Source: Candidatus Babelota bacterium (lineage in GTDB: Bacteria; Babelota; Babeliae; Babelales; JABDEC01). Taken from it: a stretch of DNA of 45,072 nucleotides. Under the pieces are notes generated by a model. That model made no database searches. It was not told the DNA's origin and saw only the letters and a program-made list of their open reading frames with translations. The translations under genes and the position numbers were made by a program. Below, piece after piece: positions 42,137 to 45,072 of this stretch (the stretch's first letter is position 1; each line of letters opens with the position of its first letter). The stretch spans positions 1-45,072 of the forward strand of contig JABDFA010000010.1 of assembly GCA_013286795.1 (NCBI GenBank), written 5' to 3'.

Positions 42137-42385
42137 TTATATATTCTGGTTTAAATCTTCAACACATTTAACTAAATCTTTAATAAAAAAAATTTTTTCT
42201 GATTGAGTATCGCTGATTTCCACAGAAAAAACTTCTTCTGTTTTCATAAGAATTTCTATTTGATCTAATGAATCAGCTCCAAGAAATTCCAGAGAGTGCT
42301 CGTGATTTATTTCACTTTCTTTACGGTTGAGTTGTTCCGCCACAATCTTGACTATTTTGGATTGAATCTCGTGATTCGATTCCAT
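42137..42385 (-). CDS. acpP: Acyl carrier protein
   Basis: 82 residues from the ATG at 42385, with AAGGAG before it. LGADSLDQIEILMKTEE carries the phosphopantetheine attachment Ser39 in the DSL motif, and the helical lengths are typical. The protein carries acyl chains in fatty-acid or related synthesis. It lies downstream of the FabD-like gene, overlapping its last 65 bases in another frame. No other fatty-acid synthesis gene is in the window. Confidence 0.93.
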   Translation of the reverse strand: MESNHEIQSKIVKIVAEQLNRKESEINHEHSLEFLGADSLDQIEILMKTEEVFSVEISDTQSEKIFFIKDLVKCVEDLNQNI

Positions 42386-43316
42386 TTTGCTCCTTATCAA
42401 TATTTAACAAAATTTCATTAATTTTTTCTAAATCAGCTTTTTTACTAAAAGATAACACAGATTTTGATGGATATCTTTGTTTAATCAAACCGAGCAAATT
42501 TTCTCTTGCCCCAACTTCAATAATGATATCCATTGATTCAAACTTATCTAATACTTTATCCCATTTTATAGGTAAATCTATTTGTTGAATTATATTTTTT
42601 TTAATTTGTTTTCCAGAAATAAGTTCCTTACCATCAACAAAGTTTATAACGGGTGTTTGTAAATCCTTAAAATCAACCTTTTCTAAATAAGCCTTAAATT
42701 GTTCGACTACGCTTTTCATTAATTCAGGATAAAGTCCTAGTATGAAAGAGACATCTTGTATTTTAAAGCCCATTTCTTTAAAATTATTTTTTAACTCAAT
42801 AATTGAACTTTTTTGACCCGATACTATAAATTCATTTGATCCATTATATACTGAAATTATTAAATCATCAGAAATAGCACCCATAATTTTCTTTAACTTT
42901 CCAGATGCAATACCTTCTACTTTTAACGCAGCCAAACTAGAGTTTTGAGTAGTCTCTTGTATAAAGCTAGATAATTTCTTTAATAAATAAAGACCATCAG
43001 GGAATGTAAAGCCTTGACTTGCAAAAACTGCAGAATAGAATCCAATTCCGTGTCCTGTAATTAAATCAGGTTTCAAATTTTTCTCTTTAAAAAATTGCCA
43101 CATTGCAGCATTTATAAGAAATATAGACAAATATGCATTATCGATTTTAGCAAGTTCTTCTTCAGAATCAGCAAAACATAATTTTACAAAATTAATATTT
43201 GAACAATTATAAGCCTCTTCAAAAAATTCCTGCACTATACGATAATCATCATATAGATCTTTACCCATTCCTATAAATTGGCTTGAATAACCAGAAAAAA
43301 TAATTCCTATTTTCAT
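42321..43316 (-). CDS. FabD-like malonyl transferase homologue lacking catalytic residues
   Basis: 331 residues with the acyltransferase fold: IGIIFSGYSSQFIGMGKDLY at the start, ALKVEGI in the middle and YNGSNEFIVSGQ later, all as in FabD. The nucleophile motif GHSLGE reads GHGIGF (88-93), so Ser is Gly90. The usual histidine before PLM is Tyr or Gly (LGLYPELM, about 193-200), and the oxyanion Gln of GQGSQ is Tyr10. Without Ser and His it cannot run the known reaction. The C-terminus runs about 20 codons into the ACP gene. AGGGGA precedes the ATG. It may be an ACP-binding scaffold or a decaying gene. Confidence 0.83.
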   Translation of the reverse strand: MKIGIIFSGYSSQFIGMGKDLYDDYRIVQEFFEEAYNCSNINFVKLCFADSEEELAKIDNAYLSIFLINAAMWQFFKEKNLKPDLITGHGIGFYSAVFASQGFTFPDGLYLLKKLSSFIQETTQNSSLAALKVEGIASGKLKKIMGAISDDLIISVYNGSNEFIVSGQKSSIIELKNNFKEMGFKIQDVSFILGLYPELMKSVVEQFKAYLEKVDFKDLQTPVINFVDGKELISGKQIKKNIIQQIDLPIKWDKVLDKFESMDIIIEVGARENLLGLIKQRYPSKSVLSFSKKADLEKINEILLNIDKEQNGIESRDSIQNSQDCGGTTQP

Positions 43317-43347
43317 ATATCCCCTACAATATCTTATTTCTAAAGTA

Positions 43348-43432
43348 TGCTCGTATGGTTCGACAAGCTCACCACGAGCGCTTTTTTATTCCTATACCCG
43401 TTCGTCCTGAGCCTGTCGAAGGATACGAATGG
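43348..43432. repeat. Paired inverted copies of the TTCGACAGGCTCAGGA-type repeat
   Basis: One diverged copy (43348-43381: CTCGTATGGTTCGACAAGC and so on) and one inverted copy (43399-43432: CGTTCGTCCTGAGCCTGTCG) face each other between gltX and the FabD-like gene. Each arm can fold alone, and the two arms can pair with each other. The first is followed by CTTTTTTATT and could stop transcription on the plus strand. A third copy is at 11457-11490. Confidence 0.7.
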
Positions 43433-43440
43433 GTTTATTT

Positions 43441-44844
43441 CTAAACTTTATTGTTTAAAAATTCTAAAAACTTATATAATCGCTTCATACTCTCTTCTTT
43501 GGAAAAAATAAATAATAATTTAAAAACACCTATTCCAGAGGTCTCACCAATTAAAGCTAATCTTACTGGTTGAGCTAGATCAGATATTTTTATACTGTTT
43601 TTTTTACAAAATTGCTTAAAAATATCTGAGATATTATTTTCGGTCCAATCTTGCACTAATTCAAGTTCATTAATTAAATTTTTTAAATAATCTAATGTAC
43701 CAGGTTTAATCCATTCCATTATAGCTTGTTCAGAATAGCTTTTAGGAATCTGATCTAACGTTTTTAAACTTTGGCAAATAAATTGCAAAGTTACAGCTCT
43801 TTCTTTATATACATCAATAAGCTCTATAATCTGATCGTAATTAAAAGATGAGAACTGTTTCAAAAAATCAGGCTCGACATCTTCTTGAATTAATCTCAAT
43901 AAATCAATAGCTGTCTTTTTTGATATATATTGGTTATTAACCCACTGCATTTTTTCAATATCAAAAGCAGCTCCACTTTTACCAACATGATCCAAAGAAA
44001 AATATTTAATTAATTCATCTCTAGTAAAAATTTCTTGATCACCATGGGACCAGCCCAATCTAACTAAATAATTAAATAATGCATCTGGTAAGTATCCCAT
44101 TTTAATACACTCTTCAACCGAAGATGCAGAATTTCTTTTACTTAGTTTTCCACCCATTGGATCCAATATTAATGGCACATGGGCAAACTTTGGTAAATTA
44201 TAATCTAAAGCTTTATACAATAAAATTTGCTTAGGGGTATTACTTATATGATCCTCACCTCTAATTACATGAGAAATTTTCATATAAGCATCATCGGCAA
44301 CCACAACAAAATTATACATTGGAGCACCGTCTGATCTTGCTATGATAAAATCATCCAACTGATCCAAATTAAATGTAATTTTTCCATGAATTAAATCATC
44401 GAAAGATACTTCATTAATATTATCAGGCAACTTAAATCTAATAACAAATGATTTATTTAAATCATCTTGCTCAAAAACCTTATCTCTACATTTTCTATTA
44501 TATTTAGAATAATTTTCAGAATCTAAATCTTCTCGTTTTATAGCACAAAAACATTTATAAACTTTATCTTGTTGCAATAGTTTATCAATTAATTGTTTAT
44601 GCTCTTCTATTCTAGAACTCTGAATGACAACAGACTCGTCTGGGTTCATATCTATCCATTTAAAAGTTTTTAAAATAGAATCTGTATGCTCTTGCTTAGA
44701 TCTTTCTAAATCTGTATCTTCAATTCGCAACAAGAAAGAACCTTGAAAGTGTCTAGCAAATAACCAATTAAAGATGGCCACCCGTAACCCACCAATATGA
44801 AGTTTACCTGTAGGGGAAGGAGCAAAACGAACTCTAACTTGCAA
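43441..44844 (-). CDS. gltX: Glutamyl-tRNA synthetase
   Basis: 467 residues from a TTG start with AGAGGT just upstream. The class-I motifs are present: PSPTGKLHIGGLR (HIGH) near the start and GGKLSKRNSASS (KMSKS) at about 240. RIEDTDLERS and YKCFCAIKREDL are typical of the bacterial enzyme. It charges tRNA-Glu, and in many bacteria also tRNA-Gln with glutamate; a tRNA-Gln gene is at 34751, but whether a GatCAB enzyme exists cannot be seen. It follows a TPR-like gene by nine bases and is probably co-transcribed with it. Confidence 0.95.
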   Translation of the reverse strand: MQVRVRFAPSPTGKLHIGGLRVAIFNWLFARHFQGSFLLRIEDTDLERSKQEHTDSILKTFKWIDMNPDESVVIQSSRIEEHKQLIDKLLQQDKVYKCFCAIKREDLDSENYSKYNRKCRDKVFEQDDLNKSFVIRFKLPDNINEVSFDDLIHGKITFNLDQLDDFIIARSDGAPMYNFVVVADDAYMKISHVIRGEDHISNTPKQILLYKALDYNLPKFAHVPLILDPMGGKLSKRNSASSVEECIKMGYLPDALFNYLVRLGWSHGDQEIFTRDELIKYFSLDHVGKSGAAFDIEKMQWVNNQYISKKTAIDLLRLIQEDVEPDFLKQFSSFNYDQIIELIDVYKERAVTLQFICQSLKTLDQIPKSYSEQAIMEWIKPGTLDYLKNLINELELVQDWTENNISDIFKQFCKKNSIKISDLAQPVRLALIGETSGIGVFKLLFIFSKEESMKRLYKFLEFLNNKV

Positions 44845-44853
44845 AATTCACCT

Positions 44854-45072
44854 CTATTTATCTAACTGTTGCAACCTAAGTTTAGCCATAATAAACCAAG
44901 GAGTTTCTACTTTTTCAACAACATTTTTTGATTGATTAGCCATTAACTTTTGAAAATATTCTTTAGATTTATCAAAATTATTATCGGACCAATAATACTC
45001 ACCAAGATAGTAATTTGCCAAATCTCTAAATGGATTTGATTTATCATTGCTTAATTTATCTAACTCTTGTAT
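44854..45072 (-). CDS. TPR-like protein, 3' part only
   Basis: 72 codons of the C-terminus, running off the right edge. DLANYYLGEYYWSDNNFDKS and then KEYFQKLM form a tetratricopeptide-like helix pair, and FIMAKLRLQQLDK ends the protein. It lies immediately upstream of gltX on the same strand. Proteins of this type include periplasmic or Sec-associated tetratricopeptide proteins, but no specific assignment is possible from this part. Confidence 0.75.
   Translation of the reverse strand: MQELDKLSNDKSNPFRDLANYYLGEYYWSDNNFDKSKEYFQKLMANQSKNVVEKVETPWFIMAKLRLQQLDK

Noticed and set aside
1-45072. CRISPR arrays, rRNA genes, insertion sequences
   Set aside because: No regularly spaced repeats, no rRNA segments and no transposase were seen in the window apart from the serine recombinase.

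Overview
The window is very AT-rich DNA with tightly packed genes and the standard bacterial code. It comes from an obligately host-associated bacterium. The signs are a Tlc-type ATP/ADP exchanger (17392-18792), at least ten ankyrin-repeat proteins, an exported nucleoside hydrolase, two Nudix proteins, and Sec signal peptides on most proteins of the left 28 kb. The mix of signal-peptide-bearing ankyrin proteins, a nucleotide transporter, a Cys-containing barrel-like surface protein and a low-GC housekeeping set suggests an amoeba-associated lineage such as Dependentiae (TM6, Babela-like). That placement rests on general resemblance, not on a database search.

Layout. (1) 1-28285 is an accessory 'secretome island'. 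It holds tandem ankyrin genes (1-4571, 5573-6202, 13273-16515, 18976-22276), a lone cyclodipeptide synthase (4827-5510), a membrane-protein trio (6356-7994), an exported Nudix protein and a degenerate membrane AAA protein (9529-11304), and twin-CX3C mini-proteins (11769-12385, 22910-23206). It also holds three proteins whose N-termini look like a signal peptide followed by a mitochondrial presequence (14019-14909, 19723-21178), a CPBP protease and the ATP/ADP translocase (16572-18792), a nucleoside hydrolase, and a trio of a 2OG-oxygenase-like, a nucleoside-phosphorylase-like and a LicD protein (24500-28285). (2) About 28329-34831 is an integrative element: phage-like small genes, a split primase/helicase module, a perfect inverted repeat with short direct repeats, a MerR-type HTH and a large serine recombinase. 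The recombinase reading frame runs antisense through a tRNA-Gln gene. (3) 34844-45072 is core chromosome: spoVG, rsmH, murF and ftsK on the minus strand, a strongly expressed-looking surface protein on the plus strand, then acyl carrier protein, a fabD-like gene without its catalytic residues, gltX and a TPR-like gene on the minus strand.

How the genes may fit together. ATP import, exported nucleoside cleavage and Nudix activity fit nucleotide parasitism. The ankyrin proteins often end in a short motif resembling the F-box-like PRANC tail, which suggests interference with host ubiquitin ligases. The presequence-like and twin-CX3C families co-occur at two separate loci and raise the possibility of effectors aimed at host mitochondria. 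The most notable single items are the cyclodipeptide synthase, the mitochondrial-presequence-like family, the twin-CX3C family, the catalytically dead FabD next to an intact ACP, the degenerate AAA protein, and the recombinase-tRNA overlap. All functions are read from sequence motifs only.
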